The position numbers and the translations under genes were made by a program. Below, piece after piece: positions 1 to 5,031 of a stretch of DNA of 5,930 nt. The notes beneath the pieces are model-generated. The model did no database searches and was not told where the DNA came from. It saw only the letters and a list, made by a program, of their open reading frames with translations. Numbering within the stretch: the first letter of the stretch is position 1; every line of letters starts with the position of its first letter. This stretch comes from Candidatus Zixiibacteriota bacterium (GTDB taxonomy: Bacteria; Zixibacteria; MSB-5A5; GN15; PGXB01): contig JAPLUS010000341.1 of assembly GCA_026397495.1 (NCBI GenBank), positions 1 through 5,930 of the forward strand. The letters are read 5' to 3'.

Positions 1-505
1 TGCCATCATAAGCGCTCGACGGGGTCTCAACCGGGACTTTCAATCTTATCTTTTTGGAGATATTTTAACTATAAATGAGGCGGAATTAACCGCCATGATT
101 ATTCTTTTTCTAATCGCCTTCGCCTTTCTTTGGTTAACCTATAACAAATTACTTATTATAGGATTACATGAGGATCTGGCCTATTCCAAGGGGATTAATA
201 CAACCCTTTACGAGTATATTTTTGCGGCTCTTCTTGCTGTTGCCGTGACTTTCGGCATTCGAGCCGTTGGTTTATTACTGGTAACGGCCTTGTTGATTCT
301 TCCAGCCGCCTCAGCGAGAAATGTAGCTCGCTCTTCGGGCGCCCTCTTTTGGTGGTCGGTCGCGTTGGCTCTATTTTCAGGGCTATTGGGCCTGGGAATT
401 TCGCTGAGATGGAATATCGCCACCGGGGCATCGGTAATTATAGTCTCTTCAGGCCTATTTCTGGTTACCAATCTCTGGATTTTTATAAGACAAAGGCGGG
501 GATAA
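1..505 (+). CDS. Metal-ion ABC transporter permease, ABC-3 family (ZnuB/MntB type), C-terminal part
   Basis: This is the 3' part of an inner-membrane permease that would carry a divalent metal such as zinc, manganese or iron(III) chelate, with an ATPase and a periplasmic binding protein. The reading frame is open from base 2, so the gene starts outside the window; 167 residues remain of a usual 260-290. An internal ATG at 95 is not the start, because the family signature SYLFGDIL lies upstream of it. Further family signatures are EDLAYSKGI and the hydrophobic stretch VGLLLVTALLILPAASAR, which matches the conserved ABC-3 core. About five hydrophobic segments are visible, and the protein ends in a basic tail, RQRRG. 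The ATPase and binding protein are probably upstream. A probable terminator begins 9 bases after the stop. The family call is firm; the transported metal cannot be read from this fragment. Confidence 0.93.
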   Translation, partial: AIISARRGLNRDFQSYLFGDILTINEAELTAMIILFLIAFAFLWLTYNKLLIIGLHEDLAYSKGINTTLYEYIFAALLAVAVTFGIRAVGLLLVTALLILPAASARNVARSSGALFWWSVALALFSGLLGLGISLRWNIATGASVIIVSSGLFLVTNLWIFIRQRRG

Positions 506-513
506 ATGAGAAA

Positions 514-548
514 AACCACCAAGTTGGGGCCTTCTGGTTGATTTTTTT
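514..548 (+). terminator. Probable intrinsic terminator of the permease operon
   Basis: The arms AACCA (514-518) and TGGTT (535-539) pair. After a small internal loop, AAG (521-523) pairs with CTT (531-533). The stem is followed by GA and seven T residues (542-548). The stem is imperfect, but its place directly after the permease stop and the T tract support termination here. It would separate the permease operon from the FadL unit. Confidence 0.5.
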
Positions 549-720
549 GGTCATAATCGACCCGGTCTTCGTCTTTATATCAAAGATATTGGCTTATGAA
601 TTAGGGTTATTCCTTCGGTCTAAAAACTGTATTGAAACCTTGACAAATGGATATGGTTGCTGTAATTTGGTAAGACTTTTTTGCTTGCCGGCGAATTCCG
701 GCATTAGTAATGGGTAAAGG

Positions 721-750
721 TTGACAGAATATCTATGCCATTATTATTCT
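721..750 (+). promoter_or_regulatory. Candidate sigma70-type promoter for the FadL/lipoprotein unit
   Basis: A perfect TTGACA at 721-726 is followed, after 18 bases, by TATTCT (745-750), which matches TATAAT at four of six positions. Transcription would begin near 757 and leave a leader of about 55 bases before the ATG at 813. The call rests on motif match and position only. A second TTGACA at 640-645 is a weaker alternative. Confidence 0.4.
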
Positions 751-802
751 TTTGGTGTAGTGGTCTAAATTTGGATTAAATAATGGAATTTTATAATCAA
801 AT

Positions 803-807
803 GGAGA
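803..807 (+). promoter_or_regulatory. Ribosome binding site that sets the start of the FadL-like gene
   Basis: GGAGA lies 5 bases before the ATG at 813. Two upstream in-frame ATGs, at 783 and 801, have no comparable site. Starting at 813 also puts the signal peptide directly at the N-terminus, so 813 is the preferred start. Confidence 0.7.
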
Positions 808-812
808 CGAGA

Positions 813-2255
813 ATGGGAATTTTAAGGTATTTTGGTTTTCTATTTTTGCTCCTGCTTCTGCTGTTGCCAAGCGCCTTTGGCGGGGGCTTTACATACGATG
901 GTATCGGGGTAAAGGCGAGAGGCATGGGCGGGGCATTCCGAGCCATAGCCGATGATTGGTCGGCCGCATACTATAACCCGGCCGGGTATGCCCGAATAAA
1001 AGACAATGTGATAGCCGGCAATGTGGCTTTCTTTCACAATCGCTACTGGGCTAAACCGCATATCAAGTGGGGGGATCAGTATGAAACCGGATACTTTGAT
1101 GGTCAAGATATAGCCAATGGCCACGAAGTATTAAATGTGCCGCAAGCGGGCATATTAGCCCGGTTCCCTGTTTGGGGTGAGGCCGTTATGGGCTTCTCCA
1201 TTATACAGACTTTTGACCAAAATCAAAATTGGCAACTTTATAAAAATATTCCGGCTTATAATAAGATGAATTTCCCTCGCCTTCAATATTATAACAATCT
1301 TGATGTCGTGGCTTTTCAAATAACCGCAGCCCGCGAATTTCTGGATAAGAAACTGTCCGGAGGCATTGGATTGGCGCTTTTGCGGGGGGATTTGGTCTTC
1401 AATAATGTTGTGCTTCGAAATAGCCCAATGTCGGCTCCAATCAGCGATCGCCCTTTTGACAAAATCCCTGAGTGGTATCATAATAATCTCAATGGATGGG
1501 GTTTTGGATACCGGGCCGGGATAATCTATCATCTGAATGATGCCATGGATCTGGCCGCCACTTATGTCGGGAAATCGTCCTTTGATTTAAGTGGAGCAGC
1601 CGATTTTAAATTCTATATGGGAGATAAGGCATCTATTTATTCTCCAGCCAGTGAAGAGTACTTTTTTCAAAAAGGGGGAGTAAAAGATGTTGCCGCCGAT
1701 GTCAAAACGACTCTTGACTTGCCGGCATCGATAAGCGGAGCCATTTCATATAAGGCCAATAAAGACTTGGTGTTGGCGCTCGATGTGGAATTGGTTTTTT
1801 GGTCGGAATTTAGAGGATTTGACTTCAGATATAGTAATTATAAAGGTCTAAAGAGTGCGAATCCTACCACGAATTTTGCCAATGCCAATGAATTGTTTAC
1901 CACGAGTCCTTCGGCACGGGTGGATTGGAAAGATGCCGGAAGGCTTATGCTGGGCGCCGATTATAAGCCATTCAGTTTTCTTGACTTGAGAAGCGGTGTT
2001 TCATGGGATCAATCGCCCATTAAAGATTCGACCTTTATTCCTCAGTTTATGGACCTGGGAGATAAATTCAGCTATAGTTTTGGCTTTGGTTTTGCAATAG
2101 GCTTCTGGAATCTTGATTTGGCCACGACTTACACTCATCAGCCGGACCGTGATATAAAAGATATGAATATCCAGGATGGTCTGCTCGTAAATCTACCGGC
2201 CAATTATCGGGCAAACAATTATCAGACCGTACTCGGAATATCATACCGGTTTTAG
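813..2255 (+). CDS. FadL/OmpP1/TodX-like outer-membrane transport protein
   Basis: The product is a predicted outer-membrane beta-barrel of the FadL family, which lets long-chain fatty acids or other hydrophobic compounds cross the outer membrane. From the ATG at 813 it has 480 residues, typical for the family. Residues 1-23 form a signal peptide with seven consecutive leucines (12-18); cleavage after AFG (21-23) is likely. The mature N-terminus carries the family signature: GMGGAF (37-42), then ADDWSAAYYNPAG (46-58) with its NPA motif. Later signatures are LPASISGAISYKANKDLVL and LRSGVSWDQSPIKDSTFIPQ. The chain ends SYRF, a terminal aromatic residue as expected for barrel-assembly recognition. 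The stop is 12 bases from the next start, so the two genes are almost certainly one operon. The substrate is unknown; aromatic hydrocarbons (TodX-like) are as possible as fatty acids. Confidence 0.9.
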   Translation: MGILRYFGFLFLLLLLLLPSAFGGGFTYDGIGVKARGMGGAFRAIADDWSAAYYNPAGYARIKDNVIAGNVAFFHNRYWAKPHIKWGDQYETGYFDGQDIANGHEVLNVPQAGILARFPVWGEAVMGFSIIQTFDQNQNWQLYKNIPAYNKMNFPRLQYYNNLDVVAFQITAAREFLDKKLSGGIGLALLRGDLVFNNVVLRNSPMSAPISDRPFDKIPEWYHNNLNGWGFGYRAGIIYHLNDAMDLAATYVGKSSFDLSGAADFKFYMGDKASIYSPASEEYFFQKGGVKDVAADVKTTLDLPASISGAISYKANKDLVLALDVELVFWSEFRGFDFRYSNYKGLKSANPTTNFANANELFTTSPSARVDWKDAGRLMLGADYKPFSFLDLRSGVSWDQSPIKDSTFIPQFMDLGDKFSYSFGFGFAIGFWNLDLATTYTHQPDRDIKDMNIQDGLLVNLPANYRANNYQTVLGISYRF

Positions 2256-2260
2256 GAGGA
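2254..2260 (+). promoter_or_regulatory. Shine-Dalgarno site overlapping the upstream stop codon
   Basis: AGGAGGA begins inside the TAG stop of the FadL-like gene (2253-2255) and sits 7 bases before the ATG at 2268. It is a near-perfect anti-16S match. The overlap implies that both genes are read from one mRNA and suggests translational coupling. Confidence 0.85.
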
Positions 2261-2267
2261 CCATAAT

Positions 2268-3515
2268 ATGTTAGAGAAAATTGTGATATTACTTTCGGTC
2301 CTTTTGACCGTGGCTATTTTTTCTGGATGTAGCGATAGAGGCATTACCGGCGGAGCTGCCAGCCATAAGGGGGGAATAGTTTTTAATTCCAACCATTTAT
2401 TTGGGGAGCAATTGGGGCAATCAATGTTTGATGCTATGAGCGAAAATCCCAATGTCGGTCTTAGAGTCTATGTCCCCTACACACAACTGAGAGATAATGG
2501 CACATATATGAATCGAGGTTCGTCAGAGCCCTGCCCGGTTCTTTTTCTTCTAAGTCCCTTTGGAGCCGGGGAGTTGTTTTATTTGGATCATGGTCTAAAA
2601 GATGTCGCGGATAAAATGATTGCCTCCGGCGAAATAAAACCAATGATAATAGTCTGTATCAATGGTTCCAACGGATATGGCGGGTCGTTCTATGGCGACA
2701 ACTATGCCGGCGGGAGGTTTGCTCAATTGATAGGCGATAGAACCGGCAGACCAAGCTCTGAGGCAGGAGCAACTTTGATTGACCATATAGATAAACTTTA
2801 TAATACCGTCCGTGATCCGGTGGATGAGATAACCCCATATCGCGGCGGCTGGGCTATTTCGGGTGTGGGAATGGGCGGCTATGGAGCGATGCGGATTGCT
2901 ATCCGATACAGCGAGAATTTCTCATCGGTATCGGCTGTTTCCGCGCCCCTTGATTTTGATGGCGCCAATGGCGACGGCGGTTTCTTGCCCTTATTCCAAA
3001 AGGTAATTCGAGACCTCGATGATACTACTAACTACCATGATATGGATACATCCATGTCTCACCCCTTGCAGACACTATTTTTCGCTGCGGCTACCAGTTT
3101 CTCACCTCATGATACCGGTGATGTGGACGATGGAAATGTCATAACCGATACGACCACCTATTTTGCCTCTGGGGCCATTAAATTCCATCTTCCCTTTGAT
3201 GCCAATGGAGCACCCCATGAACCGATTTGGAATATCTGGATGGCCAATGATGTGGGGACCATTCTTAATAATTATAGGAGAAGCCTTGATTCTACCAAGG
3301 TCCTATTGATAGCGACCCCCGAAGCTGATTATGGTTATTATCAACAGACTATCGATTTCTGGAGTCATATATCCCGCTACTATGCCGATAGTGTGGTGAC
3401 TCTATCTACCTTTAACGGGTACCCGGGTTTCCCGGCTAACGGGCAAGGTTACACTTATGATGACCTGCCGAAAATTTTAAAATTTCACTCGGACAATTTT
3501 GTAATTCCAGAATAG
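2268..3515 (+). CDS. Esterase-D-like alpha/beta-hydrolase lipoprotein lacking the nucleophile serine
   Basis: This is a 415-residue predicted lipoprotein. A hydrophobic leader ends in the lipobox FSGC, with Cys21 as the lipidated residue. Ser at +2 would favour the outer membrane under the E. coli rule. The remainder resembles the putative esterase family (esterase D, S-formylglutathione hydrolase, antigen 85 fold): PVLFLLSPFGAG (89-100), a strand at KPMIIVCINGSNGYGG (124-138), and the nucleophile elbow WAISGVGMGGYGAM (195-208). Active members have G-x-S-M-G-G at the elbow; here the serine position is Gly201 (codon GGA). Asp354 lies in a plausible catalytic-acid region. The C-terminal stretch GYPGFPANGQGYTYDDL has Gln393 about where the catalytic histidine is expected. 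Fold family is fairly clear; loss of activity is inferred. It is co-transcribed with the FadL-like gene, so it may bind or hand over a substrate at the outer membrane. Confidence 0.82.
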   Translation: MLEKIVILLSVLLTVAIFSGCSDRGITGGAASHKGGIVFNSNHLFGEQLGQSMFDAMSENPNVGLRVYVPYTQLRDNGTYMNRGSSEPCPVLFLLSPFGAGELFYLDHGLKDVADKMIASGEIKPMIIVCINGSNGYGGSFYGDNYAGGRFAQLIGDRTGRPSSEAGATLIDHIDKLYNTVRDPVDEITPYRGGWAISGVGMGGYGAMRIAIRYSENFSSVSAVSAPLDFDGANGDGGFLPLFQKVIRDLDDTTNYHDMDTSMSHPLQTLFFAAATSFSPHDTGDVDDGNVITDTTTYFASGAIKFHLPFDANGAPHEPIWNIWMANDVGTILNNYRRSLDSTKVLLIATPEADYGYYQQTIDFWSHISRYYADSVVTLSTFNGYPGFPANGQGYTYDDLPKILKFHSDNFVIPE

Positions 3516-3535
3516 GAACTATAAATTTTTCTTGT

Positions 3536-3569
3536 AAGCCGGTAAAGGGTACTTTACCGGCTTTTTATT
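3536..3569 (+). terminator. Intrinsic terminator of the FadL/lipoprotein unit
   Basis: A perfect 12-bp stem, AAGCCGGTAAAG (3536-3547) with CTTTACCGGCTT (3552-3563), closes a GGTA loop. The T run at 3562-3566 includes the last two stem bases and is followed by ATT. It lies 20 bases after the lipoprotein stop and is one of the clearest signals in the window. Confidence 0.95.
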
Positions 3570-3595
3570 GAGTGTGTAAATTGAGCGCAGGTATA

Positions 3596-3615
3596 GACCG
3601 GGGAGATAGGTAACA
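3596..3615 (+). repeat. Left inverted repeat of the element relic
   Basis: GACCGGGGAGATAGGTAACA. Nineteen of 20 bases match the reverse complement of 4118-4137. Flanking bases on either side do not continue the match, so the conserved unit is a discrete box, as expected for a transposase binding site. Confidence 0.8.
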
Positions 3616-3650
3616 GGTTGTCTTATGGCACAAATACAAGGAGGTGTTCT

Positions 3651-3671
3651 GTGCCCGAGCGTACCTTATAG
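3651..3671 (+). pseudogene. Remnant of a transposase start: binding site, GTG start and six codons
   Basis: AAGGAGGTG (3638-3646) is an almost ideal ribosome binding site placed correctly for the GTG at 3651. The frame reads VPERTL and then stops at TAG (3669-3671). So strong a site serving a six-residue product is best explained as the 5' stub of a deleted gene. The N-terminus resembles what I recall for IS481-type transposases, and its place just inside an inverted repeat fits. Beyond the stop I cannot recover transposase sequence in any frame. A genuine leader peptide is a less likely alternative. Confidence 0.5.
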
Positions 3672-3694
3672 TGCGCGCCACAAGATGACAGTTG

Positions 3695-3792
3695 AGTAGG
3701 TCAAAATCCCCTCGGGGGAAGGGTGTGGCGCTGATGGGTGGTTTTGACATTTATATTTAAAAAGTCAAAAGCCTTCGGCATTTTGACCTACT
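3695..3792. repeat. BIME-like pair of palindromic units, GTAGGTCAAAA type
   Basis: A 13-bp perfect inverted repeat, AGTAGGTCAAAAT (3695-3707) and ATTTTGACCTACT (3780-3792), closes the unit. Inside, GTCAAAA and TTTTGAC occur twice, at 3700-3706 with 3742-3748 and at 3764-3770 with 3781-3787, giving two side-by-side hairpins. The first carries a nested TCCCC-TCG-GGGGA stem (3707-3719). The second has GCC-TTC-GGC (3771-3779). GTAG at one edge and CTAC at the other match the layout of a REP pair in opposite orientation. In enterobacteria, GTAG is the tetranucleotide recognised by REP-associated transposases. Confidence 0.65.
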
Positions 3793-3843
3793 TTGACTTT
3801 AGGGAGTGTTGCTAAACCCCGTACACTGTTGTGTCAGCCCTTG

Positions 3844-3861
3844 ATCCCATGTAAATGGGAT
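3844..3861. repeat. Small hairpin between the two BIME-like units
   Basis: ATCCCAT (3844-3850) and ATGGGAT (3855-3861) form a 7-bp stem with a GTAA loop. No T run follows, so it is not an intrinsic terminator. It is probably part of the same palindrome-rich island. Just after it, ACCCGAC (3866-3872) could pair with GTCGGGT (3889-3895), competing with the next unit's own stem. Confidence 0.45.
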
Positions 3862-3884
3862 TGTGACCCGACACGTAAGTACTC

Positions 3885-4045
3885 GTAGGTCGGGTTTCAA
3901 GAGAATCCGCCGTCGGGCGGATAAATGAGAAACCCGACATCTTCAATTTATTCCCCATAATCATTCTCGCAACGATTTCATATCAAATCCATTTGTCGGG
4001 TTTCTCACTCGTTCACTTCGTTCACCGTTTCGAAACCCGACCTAC
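3885..4045. repeat. BIME-like pair of palindromic units, GTAGGTCGGGTTTC type
   Basis: GTAGGTCGGGTTTC (3885-3898) is matched by its exact reverse complement, GAAACCCGACCTAC (4032-4045). Two shorter inner copies, GAAACCCGAC (3929-3938) and GTCGGGTTTC (3995-4004), allow each outer arm to fold with its neighbour into a separate hairpin. The left hairpin also holds a nested 7-bp stem, ATCCGCC (3905-3911) with GGCGGAT (3916-3922). The right one holds the repetitive TCACTCGTTCACTTCG and GTTCACC. The GTAG and CTAC edges again fit two REP units in opposite orientation. Confidence 0.7.
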
Positions 4046-4053
4046 ACCTAAGC

Positions 4054-4091
4054 TGTCATTCCCCGCCACGGCGGACTGACGGCGCGTGACA
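4054..4091. repeat. GC-rich dispersed-repeat-like palindrome
   Basis: TGTCA (4054-4058) pairs with TGACA (4087-4091) around a GC-rich centre that includes CCGCC and GGCGG (4063-4074). The CTGTCATTCC opening resembles dispersed palindromes found in many bacterial genomes. The stem is short and the call is tentative. Confidence 0.35.
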
Positions 4092-4117
4092 AAAATAATA
4101 ATTAAAAACACAAAAAG

Positions 4118-4137
4118 TGTTACCTATCTGCCCGGTC
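4118..4137 (-). repeat. Right inverted repeat of the element relic
   Basis: TGTTACCTATCTGCCCGGTC. Read on the minus strand it equals the left box except for one G-to-C change. It lies about 70 bases before the DinB-like start, so any promoter for that gene is within or just after the relic's right end. Confidence 0.8.
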
Positions 4138-4208
4138 CAATGTGTAACTTATGCAGAAGGCCATTCACGCTAACTTTGTAAAATGGATTTTAATTGAAAG
4201 GGGAGATC

Positions 4209-4712
4209 ATGATAACCTCCATTAAGGAATTTACGGAATATTGGCAAAACCATTCTAAGGCTACCCAAAAGCTATTGGCGGCCTTAACTGACCAATCTTT
4301 ATCTCAAAAGGTTTCTGAGTCTGACCGTACATTGGCACGTATTGCCTGGCATATTGTTCTGACTATCCCGGAGATGGTCGAACGAACCGGTTTGAAATTG
4401 AATGAACCCGCGCCAAGCGCTTCCCTGCCGAGAACTGCGCAGGAAATTCTAAAGGGCTATAATGCCGTAGCGGGATCGCTTCTGGAACAAGTTGAAAAAT
4501 TCTGGGATGATAGCACCCTGCAGATCGAAGATAATATGTATGGCCAGCAATGGAAACGGGGCCTTACCTTGGAAATATTGATAGATCACGAAATTCACCA
4601 TCGCGGCCAGATGACTGTTCTAATGCGTCAGGCGGGACTAAAAGTTCCCGGTCTTTTTGGTCCATCCAGGGAGGAATGGGCGGAATTCGGGGGGAGTGCG
4701 CCCGAAATTTAG
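4209..4712 (+). CDS. DinB-superfamily protein with a three-histidine metal site
   Basis: This is a 167-residue soluble protein of the DinB/YfiT-like four-helix-bundle superfamily. Members bind a divalent metal. Some are thiol-dependent transferases and others are damage- or stress-induced with no known reaction. The metal ligands are visible in the usual arrangement: His48 in ARIAWHIV, and His127 with His131 in LIDHEIHHRGQM, where HHRGQ is the typical hallmark. Length is normal. I chose the ATG at 4209 because AAGGGGAG (4198-4205) lies just before it; an in-frame TTG at 4194 would place that site inside the gene. TAAAAT (4179-4184) could be a -10 box, but no good -35 box precedes it. The gene stands alone, just after the element relic, so its promoter may have been changed by the insertion. 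Its substrate cannot be inferred. Confidence 0.88.
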   Translation: MITSIKEFTEYWQNHSKATQKLLAALTDQSLSQKVSESDRTLARIAWHIVLTIPEMVERTGLKLNEPAPSASLPRTAQEILKGYNAVAGSLLEQVEKFWDDSTLQIEDNMYGQQWKRGLTLEILIDHEIHHRGQMTVLMRQAGLKVPGLFGPSREEWAEFGGSAPEI

Positions 4713-4750
4713 GCAAATCCATGGTCTTTATATCCTTCCAAGAATAGACA

Positions 4751-4778
4751 TTTTGGGTAATTGGAGGGCAACCCAAAA
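4751..4778 (+). terminator. Hairpin after the DinB-like gene, possible weak terminator
   Basis: TTTTGGGT (4751-4758) and ACCCAAAA (4771-4778) form a perfect 8-bp stem with a 12-base loop, 38 bases after the stop. No clean T run follows, only a T-rich stretch from about 4782. It may stabilise the mRNA end or stop transcription weakly. Confidence 0.35.
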
Positions 4779-4875
4779 GATAGTTAATTTTATAACTAAT
4801 TGTGGCATAATCTGTTAAGACGCGAGCGATTATTTGCCGGCATTCAAATAAAAAAAATTGACAAATTATCAACTC

Positions 4876-4905
4876 TTGACGTTCGGAATTTGTAATAAAT
4901 CTTAT
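4876..4905 (+). promoter_or_regulatory. Candidate promoter for the zinc-ribbon gene
   Basis: TTGACG (4876-4881) is followed, after 18 bases, by TCTTAT (4900-4905), which matches TATAAT at four of six positions. Transcription from near 4912 would place the palindrome at 4932-4954 in the 5' leader. The -10 match is weak. Confidence 0.3.
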
Positions 4906-4931
4906 GGAAAAAGAAGAATAATGGGTAATAG

Positions 4932-4954
4932 AATTTGTTCTGTAAGAACAAATT
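4932..4954. promoter_or_regulatory. Perfect palindrome, possible operator or leader hairpin
   Basis: AATTTGTTCT (4932-4941) and AGAACAAATT (4945-4954) are perfect reverse complements separated by GTA. The 23-bp dyad is AT-rich at its ends, as a repressor operator often is. As RNA it would form a 10-bp hairpin with a tight loop. No T run follows directly; TTTTTT at 4965-4970 is 10 bases away. It lies about 78 bases before the zinc-ribbon start. Confidence 0.5.
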
Positions 4955-5031
4955 TTACTTGCAGTTTTTTAAATAGTTTCCTTTTATCAAGAACGATTTT
5001 GGGGTCATAAGGTGGTCTATGGAGGTTAGAT

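Larger units (their letters stand above)
549..812. other. Intergenic region with no supported gene
   Basis: I see no credible gene here. A plus-strand frame is open across the end of the permease gene to 717, but it has no family features. TGCCGG (686-691) and CCGGCA (698-703) form a 6-bp stem with a 6-base loop. It has a T run before it and none after it, so it is not a terminator on either strand. Two TTGACA boxes occur, at 640-645 and 721-726. The first has only a poor -10 match (TAATTT at 663-668, 17-base spacer). The second is listed separately. Confidence 0.6.
3573..4147. mobile_element. Relic of an insertion sequence, possibly IS481-type, filled with palindromic repeats
   Basis: The region between the terminator and the DinB gene holds no intact gene. 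It is bracketed by 20-bp inverted repeats with one mismatch (3596-3615 and 4118-4137). Just inside the left repeat are a strong Shine-Dalgarno site and a six-codon frame reading VPERTL. From memory, IS481-type transposases often begin MPERTL or MPW, and their ends carry GGTAACA-type boxes. TGTGTAA occurs in direct orientation at both outer flanks (3573-3579 and 4141-4147), compatible with a 7-bp target duplication or chance. The transposase body is gone. The interior instead carries two REP/BIME-like units. The boundaries are approximate and the family is not proven. Confidence 0.55.
4713..5031. other. AT-rich intergenic region before the zinc-ribbon gene
   Basis: No gene is supported here; a minus-strand frame reaching from the DinB-like gene to 4872 has no recognisable features. 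The region holds the hairpin at 4751-4778, an A-rich run with TTGACA (4858-4863) for which I find no suitable -10 box, a second possible promoter (4876-4905) and a perfect palindrome (4932-4954). The ribosome binding site of the next gene, GGAGG, is at 5021-5025. Confidence 0.6.

Noticed and set aside
686..703. TGCCGG and CCGGCA hairpin as a terminator
   Set aside because: The T run lies before the hairpin on the plus strand and becomes an A run on the minus strand, so it fits neither direction.
349..717. Plus-strand frame of 122 codons across the end of the permease gene
   Set aside because: Its first half lies inside the permease gene in another frame, it has no clear ribosome binding site, and its hydrophobic stretch matches no family.
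783..812. Earlier start for the FadL-like protein at the ATGs at 783 or 801
   Set aside because: Neither has a proper ribosome binding site, and both would put polar residues before an otherwise typical signal peptide.
3565..3750. Minus-strand frame of 61 codons in the repeat island
   Set aside because: It covers the inverted repeat, the transposase stub and palindromes, and has no protein features of its own.
3696..4045. CRISPR array
   Set aside because: The repeats alternate in orientation, differ in length and have irregular gaps; no run of equal direct repeats and spacers exists.
4564..4872. Minus-strand frame of 102 codons overlapping the DinB-like gene
   Set aside because: It is antisense to conserved DinB motifs for about half its length, and the rest is AT-rich intergenic DNA without motifs.
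4932..4954. LexA (SOS) box
   Set aside because: The half-sites are GTTC then GAAC, the reverse of the GAAC-GTTC order of the Gram-positive type, and CTG-N10-CAG is absent.
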